Shown: positions 6,373 to 15,784 of the stretch, in pieces
Layout: every line of letters begins with the position of its first letter
Position numbering within the stretch: the stretch's first letter is position 1
NCBI RefSeq assembly: GCF_023653455.1
Contig: NZ_JAKEDR010000038.1
Span: forward strand, 1-24,764
Source: Paraclostridium ghonii
GTDB lineage: Bacteria > Bacillota > Clostridia > Peptostreptococcales > Peptostreptococcaceae
DNA: 24,764 nt
Direction of reading: 5' to 3'
Notes under the pieces: model-generated
Told to the model about the DNA's origin: nothing
Seen by the model: only the letters and a program-made list of their open reading frames with translations
Database searches by the model: none
Program-made: the position numbers and the translations under genes

Positions 6373-7842
6373 TTATCTTAATTCTTCTATTATTCTTTTT
6401 ACTAATATATTTATTAACTCTTCGTTATCACCTAAAGATATGTTTACATTTGCATTTTGAGGTTTATTTCCTCTTAATTCTTCCATTTCTTTAACTCCAT
6501 AGGCTACTTTTTTAATATTTATTAAATCTAGTGGTCCTATATTGTTTGATGTTGAACTTCCACCTATAGCCCCACACCCTAACGTTAGAGCTGGAGTTAA
6601 GTTTGTTGAAGCTCCTATTCCTCCAAGAGTAGATGGAGTGTTTACTAAAATTCTAGATACTGGCATATGAAGAGCAAATATTTTTACTAGTTCTTCATTG
6701 TTTGCATGCATTGAGAATGTATGCCCAGCACCTTCATTTAATAGTATTTCTCTACATCTAGTTATTATAGAATCTATATTTTTTTCTACATAAAATGCAA
6801 GTATTGGTGTAAGCTTTTCTCTAGAATAAGCTACATCTGGTCCTACTTTTGTCTCTCTTGCTACTAAAACTTTAGCTGAGCTTGGTACGTTGTTTAAATT
6901 TGCTAATTTACAAATAGTTTCAACGCTTTTCCCAACTATTTGAGGATTCATAGTCCCATTAGCTCTCATTATGAATTTTGAAAGTTTTTCGCTTTCATCT
7001 TCATTTAAGAAATAGGCTCCTTGATTTTTAAGTTCACTTACAACTTCATTTTCAATAGATTCTTCTATTACTATAGATTGTTCTGATGCACATATAGTTC
7101 CATTGTCAAATGTTTTAGAGTCTATTATTCTCTTAACAGCTAACTTGATATCTGCACTTTTATCTATAAAAGCCGGTCCATTTCCAGGTCCAACCCCTAT
7201 AGCTGGTGTTCCTGATGAATATGCAGCTTTAACCATTGCTTCTCCACCTGTTGCAAGTATTAATGAAGTTAGTTTATGCTTCATTAATTCACTCGTGCCT
7301 TGTAAGCTAGGTGTACTTATACATCCTATTGCATCTTTGGGGCATCCTGCATTAACCGCTGCATTTCTTATTATTTCTACAGTTTCAAGGATACATTTTT
7401 TAGCATTTGGGTGTGGAGAAAATACTATAGTGTTTCCACCTTTTAAAGCAATCATAGCTTTATATATTACCGTAGATGTTGGGTTAGTTGATGGTATAAG
7501 TCCAGCTACTACTCCAACTGGAGTTGCTATGTCTATAGTTTTATTTTCTTTATCTTCACCTATTATCCCAACTGTTTTTGTATCTTTTAAAGTTTCATAA
7601 ACCATCTTAGATGCAAATACATTTTTGATTATTTTATCTTCATATTTTCCAAATCCAGTTTCTTCATTAGCCATTTTAGCTAATTTTTCAGCATTTTTAA
7701 ATCCTGCATCTGCAATAGCTTTTACTATTTTATCTATTTGTTCTTGATTCATAGATTCTAGTTTTTGCTGTGCAGCTTTAGCATTTTTTACAAGAGTTCT
7801 AACTTCTTGTATAGATACTAAATCTTTATCTAAAAGTGTCAT
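6373..7842 (-). CDS. eutE: CoA-acylating acetaldehyde dehydrogenase EutE
   Basis: A 489-residue aldehyde dehydrogenase family protein that oxidises acetaldehyde to acetyl-CoA with NAD+ inside the microcompartment. The catalytic cysteine is C251 in FDNGTICASEQS. The cofactor-binding stretches TPVGVVAGLIPSTNPTST, ALKGGNTIVFSPHP and LILATGGEAMV are intact. The N-terminal helix (VRTLVKNAKAAQQKLESM) fits the cargo-targeting helix known from EutE/PduP. The length is normal for the family. The start ATG at 7842 lies 2 nt after the stop of the EutK-like gene, with GAGAGG upstream inside that gene, suggesting coupling. Confidence 0.96.
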   Translation of the reverse strand: MTLLDKDLVSIQEVRTLVKNAKAAQQKLESMNQEQIDKIVKAIADAGFKNAEKLAKMANEETGFGKYEDKIIKNVFASKMVYETLKDTKTVGIIGEDKENKTIDIATPVGVVAGLIPSTNPTSTVIYKAMIALKGGNTIVFSPHPNAKKCILETVEIIRNAAVNAGCPKDAIGCISTPSLQGTSELMKHKLTSLILATGGEAMVKAAYSSGTPAIGVGPGNGPAFIDKSADIKLAVKRIIDSKTFDNGTICASEQSIVIEESIENEVVSELKNQGAYFLNEDESEKLSKFIMRANGTMNPQIVGKSVETICKLANLNNVPSSAKVLVARETKVGPDVAYSREKLTPILAFYVEKNIDSIITRCREILLNEGAGHTFSMHANNEELVKIFALHMPVSRILVNTPSTLGGIGASTNLTPALTLGCGAIGGSSTSNNIGPLDLINIKKVAYGVKEMEELRGNKPQNANVNISLGDNEELINILVKRIIEELR

Positions 7843-7844
7843 CG

Positions 7845-8399
7845 TTATTCATCCTCTCTATAAAACTTATCTACTAAAGAAATTAATTCTTCTTTCTTTA
7901 AAGCATTTAGTTCTTTAGATGTCATAGTTGATCCCAATGACTTAGCTAAGTTTTTAAGTTCTTTTACACTAAGATTTGATAAATTAGGTTTTTCTAACTC
8001 ATCTTTCTTATCATCGTGTTCTTCTTCTTTTACATCATCTATTTCTATTACTTCTTGAATATCTTCAGCTTCGGCTTTCATTTCTTTTTCTTCTATTTCA
8101 TGTAAAGTTTCTTCTACACTTTTAATATATTCTTTTTTAAACAAGGCATTATGCACATCACCATGCAGTCTTGGTATTACATGAGTAGATCTTAATACTC
8201 CTACTTTATCGACAGCATATTTTGCAGCTTCTACTGCTGATTGTACAGCTCCAACATCTCCGGTTACCTCAATTGTAACTATGCCTTGTCCTACCTTTTG
8301 TATTCCAACAACTTCTACGCTTGCAGACTTTAAGCAAACATCTAAAGCTTCTATCGCAGCAACATAACCAATTGTTTCAACTAATCCTAAAGCATTCAT
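7845..8399 (-). CDS. EutK-like BMC shell protein with acidic linker and SAP/Rho_N-like tail
   Basis: A 184-residue protein. Residues 1-90 are a BMC-H domain (NALGLVETIGYVAAIEALDV, VGQGIVTIEVTGDVGAVQSA, STHVIPRLHGDVHNAL). Residues 91-138 form a highly charged, mostly acidic helical linker. Residues about 141-181 (LSVKELKNLAKSLG, then LNALKKEELISLVDKFY) look like a SAP or Rho N-terminal helix-extended-loop-helix domain, a nucleic-acid-binding fold. Enterobacterial EutK also carries a C-terminal putative nucleic-acid-binding domain after its BMC domain, but of winged-helix type, so this is an analog at the same place. SD is weak (AAGG). It lies 9 nt after eutL and 2 nt before eutE. The tail's binding role is inferred. 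Confidence 0.8.
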   Translation of the reverse strand: MNALGLVETIGYVAAIEALDVCLKSASVEVVGIQKVGQGIVTIEVTGDVGAVQSAVEAAKYAVDKVGVLRSTHVIPRLHGDVHNALFKKEYIKSVEETLHEIEEKEMKAEAEDIQEVIEIDDVKEEEHDDKKDELEKPNLSNLSVKELKNLAKSLGSTMTSKELNALKKEELISLVDKFYREDE

Positions 8400-8408
8400 T
8401 GTCTAACC

Positions 8409-9062
8409 TTAAAATCCTGTTGGGTTATCTGCTACAGCTATAACCGCTTGTGCAAAAGCATCACATGCTGCCTTACAAGCTGACTGCGAACCTGTAAGAA
8501 GTGCTCCTGCAAAGTTTGTTTCTGTAGGTGGTTCAAATAACTCACATAAAGAAACGTCTGCTGCTTTAAGTGCTGCATCTAAAGCATACATTGCTTCAAG
8601 TGGAGGTGCTACTAAGTAAGCTAATGCCTCTCCTTCTCTTATGTTTGCTACCTTAGAAAGGTAAGTTCCTATTCTTGAAACACAGTGAGCATAGTATGCT
8701 ATTGAATCATCATCATTAGCACTTATAAAAGTTGCTCCATATTCCATAAAGTCTAAAACTGCATTTAATCCACTTCTTACTTCTGCTGGACTTGGTCCTG
8801 CTATAATCCCTATTACTTCTCCAGCTAGTTTTGTTGAAGCGTTTGCAGCTCCTGCATACATTGATTTTGCATAAACTACATCTACTTCAGCAGCTTTTGT
8901 TGCTTCATCTAAAGCAGTATATGTTACATCATCACAATCAGCTGTTATTAATCCTAAACTTTTATGATGTTGTTCTAGATTTAATTTTTTAGCCATTTCT
9001 GGACTTACATTTGAAATTATTTTTACTCCTAGGACATTAGGGCGTATTGCATCATTTTTCAT
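8409..9062 (-). CDS. eutL: EutL trimeric tandem-BMC shell protein
   Basis: A 217-residue EutL family protein made of two permuted BMC domains, with hallmarks NVLGVKIISNVSPEMAKKL, LGLITADCDDVTYTALDEAT, VVYAKSMYAGAANASTKLAG, GIIAGPSPAEVRSGL, and in the second half AYLVAPPLEAMYALDAALK and LTGSQSACKAACDAF. EutL trimers have gated central pores thought to pass larger cofactors and are known to bind ethanolamine. The length is normal. The start ATG at 9062 has a strong AGGAGG. It lies 22 nt after eutC. Confidence 0.96.
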   Translation of the reverse strand: MKNDAIRPNVLGVKIISNVSPEMAKKLNLEQHHKSLGLITADCDDVTYTALDEATKAAEVDVVYAKSMYAGAANASTKLAGEVIGIIAGPSPAEVRSGLNAVLDFMEYGATFISANDDDSIAYYAHCVSRIGTYLSKVANIREGEALAYLVAPPLEAMYALDAALKAADVSLCELFEPPTETNFAGALLTGSQSACKAACDAFAQAVIAVADNPTGF

Positions 9063-9084
9063 AGTTTAACTCCTCCTATATAGA

Positions 9085-9966
9085 TTACTTAAGATCTATT
9101 CCTGAAACTTTTTTCTCTAACATAGTTTTTATTAATTCTGCTATGTGTGCACCAGCCTCAACTGCTGTAGTTCCACCTTTGTGGATATTTGATATAACAG
9201 TTCTCTTAGCTTCTGCCATTCCTATATATGGTTTGTATGCAATGTATGCTGACATAGACTCTGCAGTTACAAGTCCAGGTCTTTCTCCTACTAACATACA
9301 TATAACTTCGCTTCCTAATTCTTCTCCTAGATGATCCATAGCTCCAACTCTACAATGTTTAACAAATAATATTTCACTAGAGTCTATTCCATACATTTTT
9401 AAACCTTGATTTATAGATGGTACTATATCTTTTAAATTAGCTTCTATTGCTGCTGAACTTAATCCATCTCCAGCCATTAATAATACCTTTTGATTAGTTC
9501 CAAACTTAGATTTTATCTTATCCATAGTTTCTTTAGAAAATCTTCTTCCAAGATCTGGTCTTGTGATGTATTCATCTTTGCTTTCACAAAGTGTTTCTAC
9601 TTCAAATAAGTTGTTTTCTTTTATAAATTCATCACAAACATATGAGAAAACTGAATCTTGTGCTGCAGCATGGTCTGCTCTAAATCTCAGTGCTGTAGAC
9701 GTCTTATATCTTGCTCCACATCTTCCTGTTCCTAATCTTGCAGGAGTTTTTGCTTTCATATCTAAATAAGCATCTTTATCCTTTGGATTTTCAACTAATA
9801 ATTGTTTCTTTATATCTACACTTGTTATATCTTCTATAAAATCATCATTTTTATCTATTTGTTTAGTAACTTGATTCGTTACCTCGTTTATTGAGTTTGT
9901 ATCAATTTGCCCAACCATTTGGCCAACTAGTTGCTCTACTAATGCTTTTAAATCCTTTTCGTTCAT
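9085..9966 (-). CDS. eutC: Ethanolamine ammonia-lyase small subunit EutC
   Basis: A 293-residue small subunit of the adenosylcobalamin-dependent lyase. The conserved region is clear: [80 protein letters not shown] and [18 protein letters not shown]. The N-terminal helix ([20 protein letters not shown]) fits the targeting sequence known from EutC, which directs the EutBC complex into the compartment. An Asn/Asp-rich linker follows. The start ATG at 9966 has a G-rich SD and is 11 nt after eutB. Confidence 0.97.
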   Translation of the reverse strand: MNEKDLKALVEQLVGQMVGQIDTNSINEVTNQVTKQIDKNDDFIEDITSVDIKKQLLVENPKDKDAYLDMKAKTPARLGTGRCGARYKTSTALRFRADHAAAQDSVFSYVCDEFIKENNLFEVETLCESKDEYITRPDLGRRFSKETMDKIKSKFGTNQKVLLMAGDGLSSAAIEANLKDIVPSINQGLKMYGIDSSEILFVKHCRVGAMDHLGEELGSEVICMLVGERPGLVTAESMSAYIAYKPYIGMAEAKRTVISNIHKGGTTAVEAGAHIAELIKTMLEKKVSGIDLK

Positions 9967-9977
9967 AACTTAGCCCC

Positions 9978-11342
9978 CTATCCTAATAATATAGATGCAT
10001 CTCCTGCTTTTTCTATCAACTTACCATCTTTGCTAAATTCCATGTTTTCTAACCAGCTATCAAACTTCTTAATTGCTGTTAATCCAAACATTTCTCTAAG
10101 TGCAGCTGTTTCATGATATCCTGTAGTTTGATAGTTAAGCATTACATCATCTCCATGAGGTATTCCCATAAAGTATGTACATCCTGCTGCCGTTAATAAA
10201 ATAGCCAAATTCTCTATATCATTTTGGTCTGCTTTCATATGGTTTGTATAACAAGCATCTACCCCCATTGGTAGCCCGCTTAATTTACCCATAAAGTGAT
10301 CTTCAAGCCCTGCTCTTATAACTTCTTTTGAATCGTATAAATATTCTGGCCCTATAAATCCAACAACTGTGTTAACTAAAAATGGGCTAAATCTTTTTGC
10401 AAATCCATAACATCTAGCTTCCATAGTAACTTGGTCTATTCCATGGTGAGCTTCTGATGAAAGTTCTGAACCTTGTCCTGTTTCAAAGTACATTACATTT
10501 GGTCCTGTACAAGTTCCTTGTTTTAAAACTAATTGTCTAGCTTCTTCAATTGTTGAAGCATCAAATCCAAATGCTTCATTTCCCTTTTGAGAACCTGCAA
10601 TTGATTGGAATATAAGGTCTGTAGGAGCACCTTTTTTCACAGCTTCCATTTGAGTTGTAACATGTGCAAGTACGCAAATCTGAGTAGGTATATCAAATTT
10701 TTGCTTTACTTCTTCAAATCTTTTTAAAACCTTAGTTACACTTTCAACTGAATCATCAACAGGGTTTAATCCAAGTACTGCATCTCCTATACCATAAGTT
10801 AATCCTTCTAAAAGAGATGCCAATATTCCATCTGGATCATCTGTTGGATGATTTGGTTGAAGTCTTGCTGATAAAGTTCCTGGTTCTCCTATTGTTGTGT
10901 TACAGTGTGCTTTTACAATTATTTTTTTAGCTGCATATACTAAGTCCATATTAGACATTAATTTTGCAACTGCAGCTATCATTTCAGAAGTTAACCCTCT
11001 TGAAATTCTACTTATATCATGACTTGTAGTATTTGAATCTAGTAACCATTCTCTTAAATCTGATACTGTCCAATCCTTTATTTCTTCGTATATTCTCTCA
11101 TTTAAATCATCTATTATTATTCTTGTAACTTCGTCTATTTCATAAGGTACTGCTGGATTGTTTTTTATATCTTCTAGCTTTATGTGAGATAATACAACCT
11201 TAGCTGCAACTCTTTCTTCTGAAGAAGTCGCTGCAACGCCTGCTAACTTATCTCCTGATTTTTCTTCATTAGCCTTAGCCATTACATCGTATAATCCATT
11301 AAACTTATACGTATGTCCAAATAGTTTCGTTTGTAAAATCAT
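9978..11342 (-). CDS. eutB: Ethanolamine ammonia-lyase large subunit EutB
   Basis: A 454-residue TIM-barrel subunit that, with EutC and adenosylcobalamin, splits ethanolamine into acetaldehyde and ammonia. EutB-family segments are intact: HCNTTIGEPGTLSARLQPNH, GDAVLGLNPVDDSVESVTKV, QSIAGSQKGNEAFGFDASTI, LPMGVDACYTNHMKADQNDI and CTYFMGIPHGDDVMLNYQTT. The length is normal, with no damage seen. The start ATG at 11342 is preceded by a strong AAAGGAGGT and lies 17 nt after eutA. Confidence 0.98.
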   Translation of the reverse strand: MILQTKLFGHTYKFNGLYDVMAKANEEKSGDKLAGVAATSSEERVAAKVVLSHIKLEDIKNNPAVPYEIDEVTRIIIDDLNERIYEEIKDWTVSDLREWLLDSNTTSHDISRISRGLTSEMIAAVAKLMSNMDLVYAAKKIIVKAHCNTTIGEPGTLSARLQPNHPTDDPDGILASLLEGLTYGIGDAVLGLNPVDDSVESVTKVLKRFEEVKQKFDIPTQICVLAHVTTQMEAVKKGAPTDLIFQSIAGSQKGNEAFGFDASTIEEARQLVLKQGTCTGPNVMYFETGQGSELSSEAHHGIDQVTMEARCYGFAKRFSPFLVNTVVGFIGPEYLYDSKEVIRAGLEDHFMGKLSGLPMGVDACYTNHMKADQNDIENLAILLTAAGCTYFMGIPHGDDVMLNYQTTGYHETAALREMFGLTAIKKFDSWLENMEFSKDGKLIEKAGDASILLG

Positions 11343-11359
11343 TGACCTACCTCCTTTTA

Positions 11360-12793
11360 TTAGTTAAAAACCAGTGTTTTTATTACTACTGGTAATACTT
11401 GACCTTGTGCTATTGGCTTTCCAATGTCTATATAATCTCCATTTTCAACTTTAACGCTATCTAAGCATATTAAATTCTTTTTAAAATTCAATTTTGAGTA
11501 AATGCTTTGACCTAAAACTTTAGCCATGTCACATTCAACAATAACTATAAATTCTAAATCATTGAGAATTATTTCTTGCATTCCCTCTACTAATCCATCT
11601 GCATAAGTTTGTATATCCAAAAAACTCGGATTAGATTTCCCTTCAATAGCAATTACAATATTTTGAAGATCATTTTCTAATTTAAACCAATTTAATTTAT
11701 TTTTTATTGCTTTACTTATATGTGCACTATCTCCTATTTCATCTTCTTTAGATAGTTTTAAAACTGGTAAATTTTTAAGTGGAAAACTTTCACTCGTATA
11801 AGTTATAGTACTTCCACTAACCTCTGTTGTATGAGATCCAGCTCCAACAACTGTTGCTCTTATAGTTTCCATAGATCTTATAATTTTAAGATTTTTAAAT
11901 TCTTCACAATTTTTAATAGCTTGACCAAGTAAAATACCTATATCTCCATATTTAAAATAGTCATCTATATATCCATCATAATAAACGTAATCTGCAACTC
12001 CTCCAGAGAAAGATATACATTTTATATCTTCATCTAATTTAATATTTTTATTGGTAACTATATAATCAAGTAATTCACTTTTAGGTTTTATCCCTACGCT
12101 TTCAAGTAGCAGATCAACCATTTTATTAATTATTGGAGTTAAATTCTCAATCGTAGCTATAGTTCCTAATCTTAAATTTAAATTGTTATTTTTTATAATT
12201 TCTTCAATTTTAGGTGATATATATATAATTTTTTTGGTATCTTTATCAATTTTTATAAGTCTTCCACCTATGTCTAAACATCCAGTGTCACAAACTTCTC
12301 CTCTTTTAAAAAGAGCTAAATTTGTTGTTCCTCCTCCTATGTCTAGATTTACAACACTCGTTGAGTGCTTTTTTGAATATATATGTGCTCCTGCACCTTT
12401 TCCAGAAATAATACTTTCTAAATCAGGTCCAGCTGTTGCAACTACAAAATCTCCTGCAAAACCACTTAATGAATGAAGTACATCATTTGCATTTTTTTTT
12501 CTCGCAGTTTCACCTGTTATAATAACTGCTCCAGTTTGTATATCTGATTTGCAAATATTAGCTTTTTCGTACTCCAGTTCTACTAATTGTTTAATCTTAT
12601 CTCTATCAATTTCAGTGTTAGAAATGAGTGGAGTAAAATAAACTTCACTCTTGTAAATAATTTCTTTATCTACAATACTAATTCTTGGAACTGAAAAACT
12701 TGAAGCCATATTTTCTACTATTAGTTTTGAAAATATAAGTTGTGTAGTGCTTGTTCCTATGTCAATTCCAACACTTAATAACTCTTCTTTCAT
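11360..12793 (-). CDS. eutA: EutA, ethanolamine ammonia-lyase reactivating ATPase
   Basis: A 477-residue protein of the actin/Hsp70-like superfamily. Phosphate-binding loops are seen at residues 8-20 ([13 protein letters not shown]) and about 149-160 ([12 protein letters not shown]), with [16 protein letters not shown] further on. EutA exchanges damaged cobalamin in EutBC for fresh cofactor using ATP. The start ATG at 12793 has GGAGGTGAA upstream. It is the first gene after an ANTAR-controlled terminator, so this leader gates eutA and everything after it (eutB to eutQ). Confidence 0.95.
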   Translation of the reverse strand: MKEELLSVGIDIGTSTTQLIFSKLIVENMASSFSVPRISIVDKEIIYKSEVYFTPLISNTEIDRDKIKQLVELEYEKANICKSDIQTGAVIITGETARKKNANDVLHSLSGFAGDFVVATAGPDLESIISGKGAGAHIYSKKHSTSVVNLDIGGGTTNLALFKRGEVCDTGCLDIGGRLIKIDKDTKKIIYISPKIEEIIKNNNLNLRLGTIATIENLTPIINKMVDLLLESVGIKPKSELLDYIVTNKNIKLDEDIKCISFSGGVADYVYYDGYIDDYFKYGDIGILLGQAIKNCEEFKNLKIIRSMETIRATVVGAGSHTTEVSGSTITYTSESFPLKNLPVLKLSKEDEIGDSAHISKAIKNKLNWFKLENDLQNIVIAIEGKSNPSFLDIQTYADGLVEGMQEIILNDLEFIVIVECDMAKVLGQSIYSKLNFKKNLICLDSVKVENGDYIDIGKPIAQGQVLPVVIKTLVFN

Positions 12794-12828
12794 TTATTCA
12801 CCTCCATGCACAAAGTGTGTTTTAAACA

Positions 12829-12904
12829 AGCAAAGAGGCTTAAAGTTATAATAAATTTAGGTATATAATTACCTAACTTATTAATAACCTTAAGCCCCTT
12901 TGCT
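12829..12904 (-). terminator. Intrinsic terminator in the eutA leader
   Basis: The arms are 12884-12904 and 12829-12849 (21 bp with two G-U pairs), separated by an AT-rich 34-nt apex that can fold further (TAGGTAAT...ATACCTA). The U tract after it is short (TTTGCTTGTTT). Its first arm includes hairpin P2 of the antiterminator, so the two structures exclude each other. Confidence 0.85.
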
Positions 12905-12927
12905 CAATTAATACTACCACTTTGTAG
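12890..12927 (-). promoter_or_regulatory. EutV (ANTAR) dual-hairpin antiterminator, eutA leader
   Basis: On the minus strand, P1 is CTAC-AAAGTG-GTAG (12914-12927) and P2 is TTGAGC-AAAGGG-GCTTAA (12890-12907). Both hexaloops have A at position 1 and G at position 4, the known ANTAR recognition pattern. Only a few nucleotides separate the hairpins, as the model requires. P2 overlaps the terminator's first arm, so bound EutV should prevent termination. I see no good sigma-A promoter just upstream, so this leader probably acts on read-through transcripts from eutS. Confidence 0.88.
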
Positions 12928-12953
12928 ATATAGTTATTATTTTCTATATTCAT

Positions 12954-14330
12954 TTATTTTGGAATTTTAAAAATTATTTTTGTTCCTTTATCACTAGATA
13001 TTTTTTCAATCTCACCCTTTAAAACCTGCTTTATATATCCATCTATTATAAATGTTCCTAAATTAGTTTTTAACTCAGTATCATTTTTAAATCCAATTCC
13101 ATCATCAACAATAGCTATAATTTTTTTATTTTCTTCTTCATTTACTAAAACTTGAATGTTACCACTATCCTTTCCTTCAAAAGCATGATCGTAACAGTTT
13201 TGAATAGCTTCATTTATAGCTAGTAATAATGCACTTGATTTATCTCCATTTATTTTAAAATCTTCACCTGTAATATATATATTTATATTTTTATCATCAC
13301 AATATCCACCTTGGATATTACTGATTAATAAGTTTACAGCTTGCGTTATGCTTATACTATTATCGATTTGCTTTGATAGCAAATGATGATTAGATAGTAT
13401 GGCAAATACCCTGTTGGTTACATTATCTAGACATATCTTAACTTCTTCGTTATCTGTTAGTCTACTTTGTTTTCTAAGCAGGGATATTACTGTTTGAAGA
13501 TTATTTTTAACTCTATGATGAGTTTCTTTAACCGCAATTGATTTAAAAACTAGTTCAGCTTCTTTTTCTTTCAATTTAGTTATATCTTGTATTATTTGAA
13601 TAACTCTAAGTTCTTCAGATTTTCTAATTATTGTTTTTACTTCAAAGAAGCACTCATTTTTTCTTACTTCTTTTATTTGCTCTATTTTATCATCGTTTAT
13701 AATATTTATAAATTTTTCATTATCTAATGATATATCATCATATTTAACATCTTCTAATTCTTGATTAATACCTATAGACTCATATATTTTTAAAGTATTT
13801 TTATTTTTAAACTTTAAATTTCCATATTTATCAAATATAAGTATTGCAGCGTTTAGATTGTCTGTTATAAAACTATTATGTTTTATTAAATTTATTAAAG
13901 CTCTAGACTCTTTTTTATTAGTTTCAAATTCATTTTTTAGTTCTTTACTTATATCTTTTTCTACTATTAATACTGCAATTGTTTTATTGTTTAATTCTAT
14001 TGGTTGTATACTTTGCTTCACAAGCTTATACTCTTGTGTTAAAGCCTTTATGTCTCTTGAGGCATTTCCTGTTAATAGTGTATTTATAACTCCTGGTTCA
14101 TTTACATTTAAAGCTTTCTTTCCTACTACATTCTGTTTGTATATCGACTTATTTTTTGCTTTCCCATGAGCTACTACAATAGCCTCTGCTTGATTTTTAA
14201 TTAATACATCTATAAAGACATCGCTTTCATAAAAGTTAGCCATTAGATCTAAGGATTTTGAAATATCAATTATTTTATCAATTTCTTCACTATTTAAGTT
14301 AGAGTACTCTTTACATATTTTTTTTATCAT
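12954..14330 (-). CDS. eutW: EutW ethanolamine-sensing histidine kinase
   Basis: A 458-residue soluble sensor kinase with no membrane segments. Residues about 1-135 match the H_kinase_N (PdtaS/EutW-type GAF-like) sensory domain, about 150-260 a PAS-like segment (AAILIFDKYGNLKFKNKN), then the HisKA_2 dimerisation helix with phospho-acceptor His about 272 (ETHHRVKNNLQT) and an HATPase_c domain (LLLAINEAIQNCYDHAFE, IVDDGIGF). EutW autophosphorylates on ethanolamine and activates EutV. The start at 14330 is preferred because GAGGA lies 8 nt upstream; an ATG at 14345 overlaps the end of eutV with a poorer site. It follows eutV directly. Confidence 0.93.
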   Translation of the reverse strand: MIKKICKEYSNLNSEEIDKIIDISKSLDLMANFYESDVFIDVLIKNQAEAIVVAHGKAKNKSIYKQNVVGKKALNVNEPGVINTLLTGNASRDIKALTQEYKLVKQSIQPIELNNKTIAVLIVEKDISKELKNEFETNKKESRALINLIKHNSFITDNLNAAILIFDKYGNLKFKNKNTLKIYESIGINQELEDVKYDDISLDNEKFINIINDDKIEQIKEVRKNECFFEVKTIIRKSEELRVIQIIQDITKLKEKEAELVFKSIAVKETHHRVKNNLQTVISLLRKQSRLTDNEEVKICLDNVTNRVFAILSNHHLLSKQIDNSISITQAVNLLISNIQGGYCDDKNINIYITGEDFKINGDKSSALLLAINEAIQNCYDHAFEGKDSGNIQVLVNEEENKKIIAIVDDGIGFKNDTELKTNLGTFIIDGYIKQVLKGEIEKISSDKGTKIIFKIPK

Positions 14331-14334
14331 ATGT

Positions 14335-14910
14335 TTATTCCTCATAACCTATAATAATTATTTTTGCAATTTCAAGCATAGAAACTCTTTTGTCCATGCT
14401 GAGTTTTCTTATTCTTGTATATGCTTCTTCCTCATCAATTTCAAACTCTCTTATAAGTATCCCTTTAGCTCTTTCGACTAACTTCCTTTCTGTCAATTTA
14501 TTGCTTATTTTATCTAGGTCTTTTTTCATCTTCTCAAATTCTCTTACTTTACCTATACACATTTCAATAGTAGGTATGAATATTTTTTCATCAATAGGTT
14601 TTACCAAGTACCCAAAGGCCCCTATTTCTTTTGCTTTTTTCAAATACTCATCTCCTTCAAAAGAAGTTGATAAAAGTATTCCTCCTGCTAAATTCTCTTT
14701 TGTTATTATCTTTCCAGCTTTAAGTCCATCTAACATTGGCATATCTATATCCATTATAACTAAATCCGGATTATGCTTTTTGCATTCTTCTACAGCTTCA
14801 AATCCATCACAGGCTTCTCCTACAACGTTATATCCTCTATCAGTTAAAATGTCTTTTATATCCATTCTTATTATTGGTTCATCATCGACTACTAATATAT
14901 TCCCTTTCAT
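14335..14910 (-). CDS. eutV: EutV response regulator with ANTAR RNA-binding domain
   Basis: A 191-residue protein. The receiver domain (1-120) has the acidic pocket D9/D10, phospho-acceptor D54 (VIMDIDMPML), S/T near 81-83 and K104 (YLVKP). After a coiled coil comes the ANTAR domain, about 125-185 (LTERKLVERAKGILI, then EEEAYTRIRKLSMDKRVSML). Phosphorylated EutV dimers bind paired hexaloop hairpins and stop terminators forming; three such sites are present here. The start is ATG at 14910 with GAGGTGG upstream; a GTG at 14925 would include that site. It is 20 nt after eutP. Confidence 0.95.
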   Translation of the reverse strand: MKGNILVVDDEPIIRMDIKDILTDRGYNVVGEACDGFEAVEECKKHNPDLVIMDIDMPMLDGLKAGKIITKENLAGGILLSTSFEGDEYLKKAKEIGAFGYLVKPIDEKIFIPTIEMCIGKVREFEKMKKDLDKISNKLTERKLVERAKGILIREFEIDEEEAYTRIRKLSMDKRVSMLEIAKIIIIGYEE

Positions 14911-14930
14911 ATGTCGCCACCTCACTTTAA

Positions 14931-15356
14931 CTAACTTAAATATTCAAATAATTCATTAATACCTATGCCCTTGATAGTGTCTACTAAAAATACTTTACTA
15001 ACGCCTGCCATCTTTAATTTTTCTTTTGCTAGTGTAATTTCATCTTCTTTTGCTATATCTATTTTTGTAATTATTCCTATTACATCTTTAGCAAACATAC
15101 TAGCAAACCCTGGTGCAATATATCCTTCACTTTGTGTAGGGTCATATACTAATGCTATAGTTTTTGCATCTACAGCTGTAGTTATAAGTGCGCTATATAA
15201 ACTCCTATTTTCAATATACTCTCCAGGCGTATCTATTGATTTATTGTATAACTCAACCGATTGAGTTTTATTATACTTTATTTCTAAATCATCAAGTTTT
15301 TGGCATAGTGTTGTTTTTCCACTACCTGTTTTACCCATAAATATTATATTTTTCAT
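14931..15356 (-). CDS. eutP: EutP P-loop NTPase (putative acetate kinase)
   Basis: A 141-residue small GTPase-like protein. The Walker A motif is GKTGSGKTT at residues 8-16; DTPGEYIENRSLYSALIT gives the G3-like region and IGIITKIDIAKEDE the NKxD-like G4 (TKID). In Salmonella, EutP is reported to have acetate kinase activity; its exact role in Firmicutes is less clear. The length matches the family. It is 2 nt after eutS, with the SD (GAGGA) inside the end of eutS, so the two are likely coupled. Confidence 0.93.
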   Translation of the reverse strand: MKNIIFMGKTGSGKTTLCQKLDDLEIKYNKTQSVELYNKSIDTPGEYIENRSLYSALITTAVDAKTIALVYDPTQSEGYIAPGFASMFAKDVIGIITKIDIAKEDEITLAKEKLKMAGVSKVFLVDTIKGIGINELFEYLS

Positions 15357-15358
15357 AA

Positions 15359-15709
15359 TTAAGTCCTCGTTATCTTTGTTGATGTAAAGTTTAACATATT
15401 TCCTAACACTTCTACAACTTCATTAAGTGCTGATTCTACAGAACTTATATCTCCTGTGACAACTACAGACCCACTAAATCTATCGATGAAACCTAATTGA
15501 ACCCCTGATGCTTTTGTTGCTACATCAGCTGCTATAATTGATGCCTCACTTGGAGTAATTGTAAGTATGCCTATTGCATCCTTTTTATCTATTATAAGTC
15601 CTAATTTTTTGTATATATCTTCATTTGGATTTGCTATTACATGTGCTAGTGTAACTTGTTTACCAGGAACGTATTCCTGAATAACTCTACTTTTAGTTTC
15701 TTCTGTCAT
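15359..15709 (-). CDS. eutS: EutS bent hexameric BMC shell protein
   Basis: A 116-residue circularly permuted BMC-H protein. Family segments are intact: [60 protein letters not shown] and [19 protein letters not shown]. EutS hexamers are bent and sit at shell edges, and EutS alone can form shells and recruit cargo in E. coli. The start ATG at 15709 has AGAAGG upstream. It is the first gene after the promoter and ANTAR leader at 15735-15852. Confidence 0.95.
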   Translation of the reverse strand: MTEETKSRVIQEYVPGKQVTLAHVIANPNEDIYKKLGLIIDKKDAIGILTITPSEASIIAADVATKASGVQLGFIDRFSGSVVVTGDISSVESALNEVVEVLGNMLNFTSTKITRT

Positions 15710-15734
15710 TTTGAAACCTTCTTTCTTAAATCAA

Positions 15735-15784
15735 ATAAAGCTCCTTAAAAATATATACTATAAATATATCTTTAAGAAGCTTCG
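15735..15784 (-). terminator. Intrinsic terminator in the eutS leader
   Basis: On the minus strand the arm 15765-15782 (AAGCTTCTTAAAGATATA) pairs with 15738-15755 over 18 bp with two G-U pairs, around a short AT loop, then TTTATTTGATTT. The first arm overlaps hairpin P2 of the antiterminator, so only one can form. Confidence 0.85.

Noticed and set aside
7103..7600. Open frame of 165 codons on the plus strand inside eutE
   Set aside because: Antisense shadow of a strongly conserved gene; no SD and no recognisable protein.
14390..14959. Open frame of 189 codons on the plus strand across eutV
   Set aside because: Shadow of eutV; Ser/Ile-rich composition typical of antisense frames in AT-rich DNA.
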